Source: Shewanella corallii (lineage in GTDB: Bacteria > Pseudomonadota > Gammaproteobacteria > Enterobacterales > Shewanellaceae). Taken from it: a stretch of 64,000 nucleotides of DNA. Shown one piece after another: positions 8,825 through 18,280 of this stretch (positions are counted from its first letter, which is position 1; each line of letters opens with the position of its first letter). Where the stretch lies: NCBI RefSeq assembly GCF_023349125.1, contig NZ_JAKIKT010000002.1, positions 310,001-374,000 of the forward strand, read 5' to 3'. A program made the translations under genes and the position numbers. The notes under the pieces are model-generated. The model was given only the letters and a program-made list of their open reading frames with translations, made no database searches and had not been told where the DNA came from.

Positions 8825-11149
8825 ATGAAACTTTTGAAGCGTATTAATGGCCGGACTGCCATTATCGTAGCCGGTGGCTTGCTCACCGCCTACCTGGCTC
8901 TGATCCTGACCGTCACCAACCTGGGACAGAGCAAACTTGAGGAGTCTCAGCGGCAATCTCTGTCGCTGAAAATCCGCAACTATACGGACAATCTCAGCTT
9001 CTTCTTCGACGTCAGCCAGCAAAATCTGGCTAATCTGGCCTCCAATCAAGCCACCACCACCTACTTCGCCAACCTGGCCGCCGGTATGTCTGTTAAATAT
9101 GGCCTGGGTTCCAGCCTGTTTAACCTGGAGCAAACCATAGGTGGCTATATGCACTCCAGTAAGATAGATAATCTGCCCATTTATAAGCGGGTGCGGGTAA
9201 TTGGCCTGGGGGGTACCAGTATTATCGATACCGGCGATGGATTAATGCCTCCGGGCCCGCCCGTGCCATTAAAAGAGATGGAACACCACAGAAAAAGAAT
9301 TGAAATCAGCAAAACAGAGTCAGGCGTATCCATCAACCTGCTGCACACCATCTATCATCAGAACAAACCCGTGGCCGTGCTGGTCGCAGAGGTCAATAAT
9401 GATGTGCTGATTTATCAGCTGTCGATTCAGGAGCATAAAAGCAGCAAGAGTTGCCTGTCATTGCTGACGCCTCTGGGTGGCATCAAGGTATGGAATACAC
9501 TGACACCGGATACGCCGGTATTGGCATCTCCCCCTCCAGCTATGTCCGCCAATACCCAACTTATCTATCTCGAAAAGCTGGTCAAAGGGACGCCATTTAA
9601 ACTGATCAGCTGGTACGAGCCGGTCAACAATCAGGATATTTTTACCTCCACCTGGTTTATTGCGGCTATCTCACTGCTGGCGGTACCAGTGCTGGCCGGT
9701 CTGGTGTTCCTGATGCGCGTGTATAACGCCAACCTGGTGCTGCAAACTGAAATAGCAGTGGCAGCTGAGCAACAAAAGAGCCTGGCGGAAAAGAACGCCC
9801 TGCTGAGCCAGGAGGTCGACAAACGACGTGCGTCAGAGATGGAGCTCGCCTTCCGCGCCGCCCACGACGATTTAACCGGGCTGGCCAATCGTCAGGCTGG
9901 TATGGCAGCGCTGCAAAGAGCCATAGATAAGGCCAATGTCAGTGGCAACTCTGTACTGGTGATGTTTCTGGATCTGGACAACTTTAAGCAGGTCAACGAC
10001 ACAGTCGGCCATCATGCGGGAGACAGGTTACTTATCCAAACCTCGGAGCGACTGCAGAGGGCCATTCGCCACACTGATACCCTCGCCCGTTTCGGCGGCG
10101 ATGAGTTTATGCTGATCATTCCCGAACTGTCCGGGCAGGATGCCGCCCGGGTACTGGCTCACGGCATACTCTCACTGTTTGAGGAGCCATTTAATCACGA
10201 TGGACAGGAGTTCTTTGTCTCCACCAGTATCGGCATGGCGATGTATCCTCAGGATGGTGATACTCCGGCCAACCTGCTGAAGAAGTCAGACGCCGCCCTC
10301 TACCGTGCCAAAGAGACAGGCCGCAATGGCTACAGCTTCTATGATGCCAATATGAACCAGGATCTGCAGCGTAAGCTGGCATTGAATGTGCGTCTGCATC
10401 AGGCGATTACCAATGATGAGCTTGATGTTCATTACCAGCCTATTGTCGACCTTAAAACCGGGCAAATTGTGGCTGCAGAAGCGCTGATGCGTTGGACAGA
10501 CAGAGAACTGGGCTTTATCTCACCGGCAGAGTTCATTCCACTGGCTGAAAAGAACGGGTTAATCCACAGACTGGGCGATATAGTGCTGCAGCAGGCCTGT
10601 CACCAGGCGGCACAATGGCAAGCTCTTGCCCCGCTGGCCATCGCCATTAACTTCTCCAGTGTCCAGTTCCGTCAATGTGAACAACTACAGCAAAGGATTC
10701 TGCAGGTACTGGCTGAGGTCGGCTTGCCCCCCGACAGACTGGAGATGGAGGTGACTGAGAGCATCTTTATTGAACAGGATACCTGTCTTATCAATACCCT
10801 GAACCACCTCAAGTCGGTTGGGGTACAGCTGTCCATCGACGATTTTGGCACAGGTTACTCCGCCCTTAGTTACCTGCAGAGGTTCTCCTTCTCCAAGCTG
10901 AAAATAGACCGCAGCTTTATTCAGGGCATGACCAATAACGTCGCCGACCGCAGCCTGGTTAACGCCATGCTGGCCATGGCCAAGTCTCTGGATTTGAAAG
11001 TAGTGGCAGAGGGGATTGAGGAGCAGCCTCAAGCTGACTATCTCAATCTGCTGGGGTGTGAATATGGTCAGGGGTATCTGTTCAGTCGGCCGTTAAGCGC
11101 GGCGGAGTTTACTCAGTTGCTGCAATCCCAGGCGCTGCAAATCGCCTGA
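8825..11149 (+). CDS. Membrane-bound GGDEF-EAL dual c-di-GMP enzyme
   Basis: A 774-residue inner-membrane protein with one N-terminal transmembrane helix (about residues 12-33), a periplasmic sensor of about 240 residues, a second helix near 277-297, a coiled-coil linker, then GGDEF and EAL domains. The cyclase motif GGDEF is intact at 424-428, preceded five residues upstream by an RHTD inhibitory I-site. The phosphodiesterase motifs are also intact: EALMRW at 552, INFSS, MEVTESIF, DDFGTGYS, LKIDRSFI and GQGYLFSRPL. Both synthesis and breakdown of c-di-GMP are therefore possible. It is translated 3 bases after a periplasmic binding protein, which could dock on the periplasmic domain. Confidence 0.95.
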   Translation: MKLLKRINGRTAIIVAGGLLTAYLALILTVTNLGQSKLEESQRQSLSLKIRNYTDNLSFFFDVSQQNLANLASNQATTTYFANLAAGMSVKYGLGSSLFNLEQTIGGYMHSSKIDNLPIYKRVRVIGLGGTSIIDTGDGLMPPGPPVPLKEMEHHRKRIEISKTESGVSINLLHTIYHQNKPVAVLVAEVNNDVLIYQLSIQEHKSSKSCLSLLTPLGGIKVWNTLTPDTPVLASPPPAMSANTQLIYLEKLVKGTPFKLISWYEPVNNQDIFTSTWFIAAISLLAVPVLAGLVFLMRVYNANLVLQTEIAVAAEQQKSLAEKNALLSQEVDKRRASEMELAFRAAHDDLTGLANRQAGMAALQRAIDKANVSGNSVLVMFLDLDNFKQVNDTVGHHAGDRLLIQTSERLQRAIRHTDTLARFGGDEFMLIIPELSGQDAARVLAHGILSLFEEPFNHDGQEFFVSTSIGMAMYPQDGDTPANLLKKSDAALYRAKETGRNGYSFYDANMNQDLQRKLALNVRLHQAITNDELDVHYQPIVDLKTGQIVAAEALMRWTDRELGFISPAEFIPLAEKNGLIHRLGDIVLQQACHQAAQWQALAPLAIAINFSSVQFRQCEQLQQRILQVLAEVGLPPDRLEMEVTESIFIEQDTCLINTLNHLKSVGVQLSIDDFGTGYSALSYLQRFSFSKLKIDRSFIQGMTNNVADRSLVNAMLAMAKSLDLKVVAEGIEEQPQADYLNLLGCEYGQGYLFSRPLSAAEFTQLLQSQALQIA

Positions 11150-11168
11150 TTACTGACCTCAAATAAGC

Positions 11169-11194
11169 AAAAGGCCCGCAGATGCGGGCCTTTT
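11169..11194. terminator. Bidirectional terminator
   Basis: AAAAGGCCCGC and GCGGGCCTTTT arms with a 4-nt loop lie between the convergent GGDEF-EAL gene and the PLP-enzyme gene, giving T runs on both strands. Confidence 0.88.
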
Positions 11195-11211
11195 CAATGA
11201 TGTCGCGGTAA

Positions 11212-12633
11212 TTACGCCATTTGACGATAAACGCGCTTCATCGCCTTCACCAGACCAATAACATCAGCTTCATCGTGGAACAGGTGGGTAGAGATACGCA
11301 GAGCATAGGTATCTACCGCATCTTCAGGGTGCAGTTTGAAGTTGGTGGTACGGATGATGTAACCATGCTCTTCACGCAGACGGTCGCGGAACTCTGTCAG
11401 CATCACACCATCAGTCTTATCCCAGAATGGGTTGATAGTAGTCAGACCTGAAGACAGTTCGCGTACATCAGGGGCATAGTAAGTCGCATCGCTATCAAAC
11501 GCGCGTTGCAGCTGCTGCTTACACAGGGCGCTCAAGTCCAGAATACGCTGCTCGATACGATCACGGCCAATGGCGTCCCACATCTCACAACATTCTACCA
11601 GTGCCAGTTTAGCCGGGTAGTTATCCTGACCAACGTATTGCATGCGATTGTGGAAAGCGACAGGGTCATTGTAGGCATCTTCTACATCTGTACCTGCAGG
11701 GTAAGAAGAGTTCACAAAGAACAGCGGCTGAGGACGGTCTGACCAGAACTCACGCAGACGTTTGGCGCAATCACGAACGTACAGAATACCGGTAGAACCG
11801 GGACCACATTGCCACTTGTGACCTGAACCAGCGTAGAAGTCGCAGTCCATATCATGGAAGTTCAGATTGAACATACCCGGAGTGTGAGCACCATCAATCA
11901 GAGTTGGAATACGGTTAGGAATAGCGACCTCTTTACAGATGCGCTTGGCTGGCAGGGTTACACCTGTCTTGTATGACACATGGGAGAAGCACAACAGACG
12001 TACACTGCTTCCATAATAAGCCACAGCGTCGGCAAACAACTTCACATAGTCATCTGCAGTCACAGTTTCGAAACCTGTGTAGGTTGGCAATTCCAACTCA
12101 ACAACCTCAACACCGTAACGCTGAGCAACGATCTTCATTGGCATGGCACCGCCAACATGCTCCTGATTAGTGGTCAGGATCACATCGCCCGGTTCGAAGT
12201 TCAAACCATGAATGATGCTGCACATGCCATCAGTGGTGTTGCGGCTCAGGATCAACTCATGGTTATCTGCGCCGAAGCTGGCTGCGACTCTGGCTGTCAG
12301 CGCCTGAGTCGAAATCTGAGTTCCCCATGGGTGCTTGGAGATGTACTCGTTGTTATCTTCATAGTTTTCCAGCACACGCTCAGGAATAGAGCCTGTAGTG
12401 CCTACGTTCATGTAGGTTTCACGCTTGCTCAGAACAAACTCTTTACGCACCTTGCGCCACAGTTTGTGGTCACTATGATGACGTAAAGTGCTGACATCTT
12501 CGCGATAATCATCAGCCAGGGCTACACCCGGCAACATGCTGCTGCCGGCACCTACCAGCGCAGCGCCGGTAGACAGTTTCAGAAATCCACGTCGGTTTAC
12601 ACCGGCGCCCGCTTTGTTGTTCTTCGATTCCAT
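11212..12633 (-). CDS. Tat-exported class V aminotransferase-fold PLP enzyme (isopenicillin-N-epimerase-like)
   Basis: About 473 residues from the ATG at 12633. An ORF extends 27 codons further, but the internal start places a twin-arginine signal directly at the N terminus (NRRGFLKLS followed by a hydrophobic stretch ending PGVALA), so I prefer it. The body is a fold-type I PLP enzyme related to cysteine desulfurases and isopenicillin N epimerase. The PLP lysine is in GSGHKWQCGPGSTG, the cofactor aspartate in LIDGAHTPGM, and LSRNTTDGM contributes to phosphate binding. Tat export fits a protein that folds with its cofactor before secretion. It lies downstream of a Fur-box receptor on the same strand, but a terminator separates them, so co-regulation is uncertain. 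The substrate is unknown. Confidence 0.85.
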   Translation of the reverse strand: MESKNNKAGAGVNRRGFLKLSTGAALVGAGSSMLPGVALADDYREDVSTLRHHSDHKLWRKVRKEFVLSKRETYMNVGTTGSIPERVLENYEDNNEYISKHPWGTQISTQALTARVAASFGADNHELILSRNTTDGMCSIIHGLNFEPGDVILTTNQEHVGGAMPMKIVAQRYGVEVVELELPTYTGFETVTADDYVKLFADAVAYYGSSVRLLCFSHVSYKTGVTLPAKRICKEVAIPNRIPTLIDGAHTPGMFNLNFHDMDCDFYAGSGHKWQCGPGSTGILYVRDCAKRLREFWSDRPQPLFFVNSSYPAGTDVEDAYNDPVAFHNRMQYVGQDNYPAKLALVECCEMWDAIGRDRIEQRILDLSALCKQQLQRAFDSDATYYAPDVRELSSGLTTINPFWDKTDGVMLTEFRDRLREEHGYIIRTTNFKLHPEDAVDTYALRISTHLFHDEADVIGLVKAMKRVYRQMA

Positions 12634-12878
12634 ATTGTTCTCACGCGATAAGTGAAAATTCATCATCCGCCAGCGTGATCTGTGGCACGCCAGCACCCAT
12701 CTGGGCGACTTCAATATACAGAGTTACAGACACAGATGACGGAAGGACTCAAAAATTCGTGAACCAAGGCACAGTGAAGAAAATTTAAAGGGTGAGCGTG
12801 AGCCCAGCCTTTGACTCAGGTGGGAGAGTATGTTTGGAAACAAGTATAAAAAGCAGACAGTTATATCGAATGGACAAC

Positions 12879-12904
12879 AAAAAACCCGCCTCAGCGGGTT
12901 TTTT
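12879..12904 (-). terminator. Terminator after the Fur-box receptor gene
   Basis: AAAAAACCCGC / GCGGGTTTTTT stem with a CTCA loop lies 15 bases beyond the receptor stop codon. Confidence 0.88.
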
Positions 12905-12918
12905 ACTGTTCAAAACAA

Positions 12919-15195
12919 TTAGAAAGTGTAGTTCACACTGACGCTGGCATAACGGCCTGGCTGAGTGTAATTGCTTGATGGTACACCCATGTTATCCATC
13001 AAGTATTTGGATTGACCAGCTACATCTGAGTACTCGATATACTCTTTGTCAAACAGGTTGAAGATACCGGCTTTAACACGCAGGTTATCGGTAACATCCA
13101 AGCCCAAAGTCAGGTCAACCACGGCATAGCCAGCTGTAGTGTATGCCTCGTTATACTTAGGATCTTTATTCAGCCAATGATCTTCCGGGAAGATGTAGAT
13201 AGCATCCACTCTGTCCATGGCCGACGCCATACGAACCACACCACCAAAGGTTGCTGGCATATCGGCAATATCAAAGTAGCCGTTTACACCCATATTCGCT
13301 TTGAGCGGGCTGATAGAGTTGAGGAAATTTCCATGCTCATCTTCACCATAGGTGTAAGACAAGTTACCCCATAGCAGCCATTCGTCGGTCACCCAGTGAT
13401 CCACCTGACCTTCAAAGCCATACATGGTCACTTTGTCACGGTTAATGTATTCATACTGCAGCGCCAACAAAGGATCTTTTTTGTCCGGGTCCTCACAGTA
13501 ATCACCAAACATTGGGAACGGCATGGATTGAGGGGTACACATAGGCACGCCTTCAAATTCCCAGTCGATAAAGTCTTTCGCCTGAGTGTAGAACGCAGTC
13601 AACTCATAGCTGGTATCGATATGAGAGCCACGAACCCCCAGCTCAATGGTATGACTCTGCTCTGCTTTCAGGTCGTAGTTAGGCACAATTTCCACTGGGA
13701 ATGGCATTTTGCCATCCTGAATTTCCAGCTCACCCCATTTTTGATCCGGGGTTGGCATCTTGTAACCATAGGCATACTGAGCATACACGCTGACATCATC
13801 GGTCAACTGGTAAACCATACCCAGCTTAGGCGACCAGAAGCTATCGCTCATCTCTTCGAAGTCGGCAGGATCACGGCCAAAATCCGCTGCCATTTGCGCG
13901 TCAGGCGTATTCTGGTAGTAGTCGTAACGCAAGCCGGCGATCAGGTTCAGGTCGCCATCCAGCAGCGTGATGTCGTCCTGCAGGAAAGCACCAATACGCA
14001 AACTGTCGGTATCAGCAAACGCAAACTGGTCTTCACCAACGAAAACACCGGCATCATTCTTGGTGTAATAGGTGCGGTGACGATCCATGGAAGAAGACTC
14101 AACGTCCAAACCATAAATCAGCTGATGATTGTAGTTATCACCGCCAATCTGCTTGAAGAAGGTACTGGCGATACCAAAGCGTGACTCGTTGAAGTCATAG
14201 TCACGGATTTCAGTCAGTTCGCCGCGCTGGTCATTCTCAACGGATAAGTAATCACGGTGTTCATTTTGCTCAGTGAAGCCGTAGTACATCACTACGTCCA
14301 GACTGTCGTGCATATAGGTTGGCTTGTCTGAACGCAGACGCAGGGAGGCATTCATGGCCTCAGTCGCTCTGTCTACATCCCGATCTTCATTGCGCAGACC
14401 CTTGTACTCTTTCTGCTCCCAGCGATCCAACTGCTGATCCAGATAGTCAACTGTCAGCTGAATGTTGGTGTAGTCATTGACCAGGTATTTGCTCTTAAAC
14501 AGCACGCTACTGTTAACCAGGTCGCTCTCTGGCAAAGTGCGATCAAAGTTCTGCTGCTCTTCACCATCGCGATACTGGACGGTCAACAGATTTTCAAAGT
14601 CACCATAAGCGGCGGCACCGGTAAAGCCAGTGCTCCACTCACGGTTCATACCCGTATATCCGGCGTTAGCCGCAAAATAGTGATTATCTCCCAGAAGATA
14701 GTCAGCAGCGTCTTTAGTCGTCATCACCACTACGCCACCCAGGGCATCTGAGCCGTACATGGTCGACGCTGCAGCTTTAACCACTTCTACCTGTTTTAAG
14801 GTTTCGACTTCAGTCAAACCACGACCCGTACCTTCTGCACCTGGACCGATAGGCGAAGCGTACTGGTTATTTACCCGAACACCGTCCTTCACCATCATCA
14901 CCCGGTTACCACCTATACCACGAATGGTCACAGAGGTCGGCTTGCCTGCGCCACCTTTAACACCAATAGCGGACTCATTACGGAAGATGCTACCGAAATC
15001 GCTGCTCATGGTGCGGCCAATGGCCTCTTCATCAATTACCGCGATCGAGCCTGCAACCTGCTCAATCTTCTGCTCCATACGGGAGCCGGAGATCACGATC
15101 ACTTCATCGATTTTTTGGGTTGCCTGCTCCTGGGCCTGAGCTACAAACGCAGCACTTACAGCCATGGCCAGCACACTAATACGCAGCGGATTCAT
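12919..15195 (-). CDS. TonB-dependent receptor, haem/siderophore type
   Basis: A 758-residue outer-membrane receptor with signal peptide (cleavage after VAQAQ region), plug domain and barrel ending in NYTF. The plug shows VIVISGSRMEQKIEQ at its start, VTIRGIGGNRVMMVKDGVR and VEVVKAAASTMYGSDALGG. The last two are characteristic of the haem/haemoglobin/lactoferrin receptor group, though the diagnostic FRAP/NPNL motif is only partly recognisable. A Fur box overlaps the promoter region 18 bp before the ATG, which supports an iron-related ligand. The start has an AAAGGTGAA site. Ligand assignment (haem, haemoglobin or a siderophore) is inference. Confidence 0.9.
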   Translation of the reverse strand: MNPLRISVLAMAVSAAFVAQAQEQATQKIDEVIVISGSRMEQKIEQVAGSIAVIDEEAIGRTMSSDFGSIFRNESAIGVKGGAGKPTSVTIRGIGGNRVMMVKDGVRVNNQYASPIGPGAEGTGRGLTEVETLKQVEVVKAAASTMYGSDALGGVVVMTTKDAADYLLGDNHYFAANAGYTGMNREWSTGFTGAAAYGDFENLLTVQYRDGEEQQNFDRTLPESDLVNSSVLFKSKYLVNDYTNIQLTVDYLDQQLDRWEQKEYKGLRNEDRDVDRATEAMNASLRLRSDKPTYMHDSLDVVMYYGFTEQNEHRDYLSVENDQRGELTEIRDYDFNESRFGIASTFFKQIGGDNYNHQLIYGLDVESSSMDRHRTYYTKNDAGVFVGEDQFAFADTDSLRIGAFLQDDITLLDGDLNLIAGLRYDYYQNTPDAQMAADFGRDPADFEEMSDSFWSPKLGMVYQLTDDVSVYAQYAYGYKMPTPDQKWGELEIQDGKMPFPVEIVPNYDLKAEQSHTIELGVRGSHIDTSYELTAFYTQAKDFIDWEFEGVPMCTPQSMPFPMFGDYCEDPDKKDPLLALQYEYINRDKVTMYGFEGQVDHWVTDEWLLWGNLSYTYGEDEHGNFLNSISPLKANMGVNGYFDIADMPATFGGVVRMASAMDRVDAIYIFPEDHWLNKDPKYNEAYTTAGYAVVDLTLGLDVTDNLRVKAGIFNLFDKEYIEYSDVAGQSKYLMDNMGVPSSNYTQPGRYASVSVNYTF

Positions 15196-15213
15196 CGTTC
15201 ACCTTTACCACAA

Positions 15214-15232
15214 AATGAGAATAGTTCTTATC
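15214..15232 (-). promoter_or_regulatory. Fur box upstream of the haem-type receptor
   Basis: AATGAGAATAGTTCTTATC, an imperfect 9-1-9 palindrome close to the Fur consensus, lies 18 bp before the receptor start codon, where Fur binding would block the promoter under iron repletion. Confidence 0.75.
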
Positions 15233-15346
15233 TGAATATGCGCGTTAGCTTATAGTGGTTCGCGCTCAGATTCAGGCCGACATGGCGATAAATTGCGCAC
15301 TCAACAAAAGTGAATTGTGAAAATCAAAAGTGGATCACGAAGCATT

Positions 15347-15612
15347 AGGGTCTGTTGACCTTTGAAGATGGTTTTTGCAGCTTTTTGTCGTTGTTTTATA
15401 CAAAGCAACGCGATTGTGATGTAGTTGCTCTACATGAAAGAGCGTTAATGCAGTAGAAAGCGACGACAAACGCTGCCCGAAGGGCTCGGCTATACGCGCT
15501 TTACTCTTTGTTACAAGGTATTTACTTAGGCCCACTAGGCGGCACACCTTGCGTCGCGATTAAAGCGCGTCTATCTCGAGCAAAATTCAACCATGAAAGG
15601 TCAATAGACCCT
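15347..15612. mobile_element. MITE-like non-autonomous element (266 bp)
   Basis: The ends are inverted: AGGGTCTGTTGACCTTT on the left and the complement of AGGGTCTATTGACCTTT on the right, 16 of 17 identical, with weaker similarity continuing inward. A second internal inverted pair (GCAGCTTTTTGTCG and GCAGCGTTTGTCG) lies inside, so the whole unit can fold on itself. There is no transposase. A 70-codon ORF inside it shows no protein character. No clear target duplication is visible. Such elements are mobilised in trans by a transposase elsewhere in the genome. Confidence 0.7.
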
Positions 15613-15939
15613 GATCTCCGTTCATAAAAATGTCGTAACAAGCAGATACAATCACCCGGAAATTAATGCAGTGGTTTCGGTTGACACAGGCCTGGATACG
15701 GTCAACTATTAACCGCTCAAGCATTGCCCCGAATTAATGGAAATCATGAAACGACTCAACCCCTCAACCAATAACGCTAAGATTACAAACGGTGTCTGCC
15801 GTTGGTCCCTTTCGTTGTCGGCCGGTTGGTGTCTGTTTCCCCGAGTGAAATAGTTCGTCTCTTCCGGTCGCAGCAAGCGGCCGGAGTCCCCGCCCTTGCT
15901 GCCTGTTGTTCAATCGTCATTCAATAGCAAGGAGTCCTG
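15613..15939 (+). other. Intergenic region before the EamA transporter
   Basis: This 327-bp stretch holds no gene I can support. It contains the promoter region of the EamA gene and a GC-rich segment near 15820-15900 with a possible CCGGTCGC / GCGGCCGG stem, but no T run, so I do not call a riboswitch or attenuator. Confidence 0.4.
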
Positions 15940-16878
15940 ATGCCACAATCTCAAGATGCACAGATCCCGACAATGGTGCCCTTCGCCTTTATCCTGGGGG
16001 TTATCATCTGGTCTACCACACCGCTGGGCATAGTCTGGAGCAGTGAATCCGTCCATCCCACCATGGCGGTGCTGCTGCGTATGCTGATTGCTCTGGCGCT
16101 GGGGTTTGTGATCATCCTCTGTACCCGCATCCGACTGCCGATGAACTCTCAGGCGTTGAAGCTCTATGCCTTCTCTACCATAGGCATGGTGGGCGGTATG
16201 CTGCTGAGCTATTTTGCCGCTCGCTATATTGGCTCTGGCACCATCTCCCTCATCTTTGGACTGGCTCCCATCATATCCGGATTACTGGCGCAAAAGATTC
16301 TGGGAGAGCCCGCATTCAGCAAGGTAAGGCTGCTCGCTTTCGCGGTGGCGTTTCTTGGGCTGGGGGTAGTGTGTTTTGACCGTTTGGGCACAGGCGACAA
16401 TGCCTGGGTGGGTATTGGGTTAATCCTGGGGGCAGTGTCGCTGTTCAGCCTGAGCGCCGTGCTGGTTAAAACTGTCAATGTCAGCATTCACCCACTGGCA
16501 AGTACAGTTGGTACCCTGAGCATGTCCACGCCTCTGTTTGCCCTGGCCTGGGTGGTTTTTGATGGCACATTGCCGGTGGAGACCTGGCAGGCAAAATCCC
16601 TGTACGCCATCATCTATCTGGGGATTATTGGTTCACTGGTGGCCTCAGTAGCTTACTTCTATATTCTGCAGCACCTGAGAGCCAGCACTGTGACTCTGGT
16701 AACACTGATAACCCCTGCGTTCGCCATGATGCTGGGTGCCCTGCTAAACGGTGAGTCCATTACCGCCAACCTGTTAATTGGGGCTGGATTGGTATTGAGT
16801 GGTCTGAGCCTGTACCAGTTTGGAGAGAAATGCCGCTGGTTGTCAGCAAAAGCCAAACAACCCCATCTTGAGTCATAA
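15940..16878 (+). CDS. EamA/DMT-superfamily transporter
   Basis: A 312-residue inner-membrane protein with about ten transmembrane helices arranged as two EamA repeats of five, the usual drug/metabolite transporter layout. The first repeat begins VPFAFILGVIIWSTTPLGIVW, the second begins at AWVGIGLILGAVSLFSLSAV, and the conserved proline-rich end LVTLITPAFAMMLGALLNGE is present. The ATG at 15940 has an AAGGAG site. Homologues export amino acids, nucleosides or other metabolites; the substrate here is not evident. It is a single-gene unit closed by its own terminator. Confidence 0.88.
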   Translation: MPQSQDAQIPTMVPFAFILGVIIWSTTPLGIVWSSESVHPTMAVLLRMLIALALGFVIILCTRIRLPMNSQALKLYAFSTIGMVGGMLLSYFAARYIGSGTISLIFGLAPIISGLLAQKILGEPAFSKVRLLAFAVAFLGLGVVCFDRLGTGDNAWVGIGLILGAVSLFSLSAVLVKTVNVSIHPLASTVGTLSMSTPLFALAWVVFDGTLPVETWQAKSLYAIIYLGIIGSLVASVAYFYILQHLRASTVTLVTLITPAFAMMLGALLNGESITANLLIGAGLVLSGLSLYQFGEKCRWLSAKAKQPHLES

Positions 16879-16881
16879 CCC

Positions 16882-16904
16882 AAAGCCGCCCAACGGGCGG
16901 CTTT
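16882..16904 (+). terminator. Terminator of the EamA gene
   Basis: AAAGCCGCCC / GGGCGGCTTT with a 3-nt loop and a T run, just after the stop codon. Confidence 0.9.
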
Positions 16905-17032
16905 TTTGTTTCACCAGCCCCTCAGTACTTGCATTAATTTCAGGGAAATTGCATGTTTAAATCATGGTTAGTTTTTCACCATGTGATTGAAAAACTGCCG
17001 GTATCTGGAAATGAGTCACAGAGGAAGTCACC

Positions 17033-17365
17033 ATGAGAATCAAAACCATAGCAGCACTAATATGCACACTGGCCATCAGCAGTGGCGCAGTCGCCGGGAG
17101 CTCAGACTCGTCCAAGAAACTGAGTCAGGGTTATGCCCATATTCTGCCTGCCAGCTCAGTGCTGGTGCATTCCAAGGCGTCCAGCGTTGCCCCCCGTCAA
17201 TCTGACGAACTGGTACGTTCGCTGCGTGAAGAGTGGTACAAGGATCGTGAAGGTAAACAGTGGTACACCTGGGAAGAAAAGCAGAAACAGGCCGATGGTC
17301 ACTGGATAGCGATAGGCTCAGGTATCGCCAAAGAGGGCAGCCACAGTTACAAAGCCCGCCCCTGA
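17033..17365 (+). CDS. Small exported protein of unknown function
   Basis: A 110-residue protein with a clear signal peptide (hydrophobic TIAALICTLAISSG, cleavage after AVA) and a short, hydrophilic, aromatic-rich mature part (LREEWYKDREGKQWYTWEE). The ATG follows a GAGGAAG site and the gene has its own terminator, so it is a genuine single-gene unit. I do not recognise the family. The mature segment has no Cys pair and no lipobox, so it should be free in the periplasm. Confidence 0.75.
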   Translation: MRIKTIAALICTLAISSGAVAGSSDSSKKLSQGYAHILPASSVLVHSKASSVAPRQSDELVRSLREEWYKDREGKQWYTWEEKQKQADGHWIAIGSGIAKEGSHSYKARP

Positions 17366-17373
17366 TAACACCC

Positions 17374-17398
17374 AAAACAGCCGCCAAGCGGCTGTTTT
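17374..17398. terminator. Bidirectional terminator
   Basis: AAAACAGCCGC / GCGGCTGTTTT with a 3-nt loop lies between the small exported-protein gene and the convergent PAP2 gene. Confidence 0.9.
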
Positions 17399-17416
17399 TA
17401 TGTACATCACCAGCTA

Positions 17417-18187
17417 TTAGTTTCTGAGCGTTTTAAACCGCTTCAGCATCAGCTGATAAAACCCCAGCGCCAACAGGATACTCACTGCGGCCAGTATTGC
17501 CCCTATCACAGTTGAAGCCACAACGTCTCTGGGCCAGTGCAATCCCAGTAACATGCGGCTGACTCCCATGGAACCAGCCCAAAGAGTTACCAGAGTTACC
17601 CAGCCATAACGGCCACCACTGAACAAAAAATAACAGAGGATCAATCCAAAAGAGACAGCAAATTGAGTGTGGCCGGATGGAAATGCAAACCCCAGTTCAT
17701 GTCGCCAATGTTCAGCAATATTATCTGCCAGCATTAGGGCGTCGGCTTCACGGGCCATGGCGCTGTCGATTTGATTAAGTTTGCCCTGCTTACTCTGCAG
17801 ATAAAAGGCTTCGGCATCAAAACCTTGCCGCTCAGCAAGCCAGTGAATGTTGGGTCTTGGCTCCTTAAAGTGGTGCTTAAGCTCATGGTTGAGAATCACC
17901 CCGGCGGTCTGGCTGAAGCTCACCGCCAGCAGCAAAGGCAAAAACAACTGCATCGGCAGTAATCGCCAGCACACGATCAACACCAGCAGAATAAACCCTA
18001 TGCCCCAGGGCACAGTGCCCGTCCAGGTAATCCCATATAAAACCTGTGCAGACGTGGATGAAAGATTCAGCAGCGGAAATAATTCAAGGTTCAACATCCA
18101 GCAAATCAGCGGTACGCTCAGGATAGCCATAAATGCCAATGCCATGTACCGCAACAACTTGCTCTGCTGTATCAATGCTGTCGCCAT
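17417..18187 (-). CDS. PAP2-family membrane phosphatase
   Basis: A 256-residue inner-membrane phosphatase of the PAP2/PgpB type, which removes phosphate from lipid phosphates such as phosphatidic acid, phosphatidylglycerophosphate or undecaprenyl pyrophosphate on the periplasmic side. All three catalytic motifs are present in order: KHHFKEPRP, FPSGHTQF, and SRMLLGLHWPRDV with the catalytic His and Asp. About six transmembrane helices flank them. The insertion between motifs one and two is compatible with PgpB-like enzymes. The ribosome binding site is weak. It stands alone between convergent and co-directional neighbours. Confidence 0.88.
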   Translation of the reverse strand: MATALIQQSKLLRYMALAFMAILSVPLICWMLNLELFPLLNLSSTSAQVLYGITWTGTVPWGIGFILLVLIVCWRLLPMQLFLPLLLAVSFSQTAGVILNHELKHHFKEPRPNIHWLAERQGFDAEAFYLQSKQGKLNQIDSAMAREADALMLADNIAEHWRHELGFAFPSGHTQFAVSFGLILCYFLFSGGRYGWVTLVTLWAGSMGVSRMLLGLHWPRDVVASTVIGAILAAVSILLALGFYQLMLKRFKTLRN

Positions 18188-18280
18188 AGAATTTACTCAT
18201 AACCGGAAAAAGCCGCCATTCTGGCACAAACCTGAGTTTGAATGCCTCAGGGTTAGCAATCTTTAATCTTTATCGTCAGC

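Noticed and set aside
15335..15547. 70-codon ORF
   Set aside because: It lies inside the MITE-like element and merely reads through its inverted repeats.
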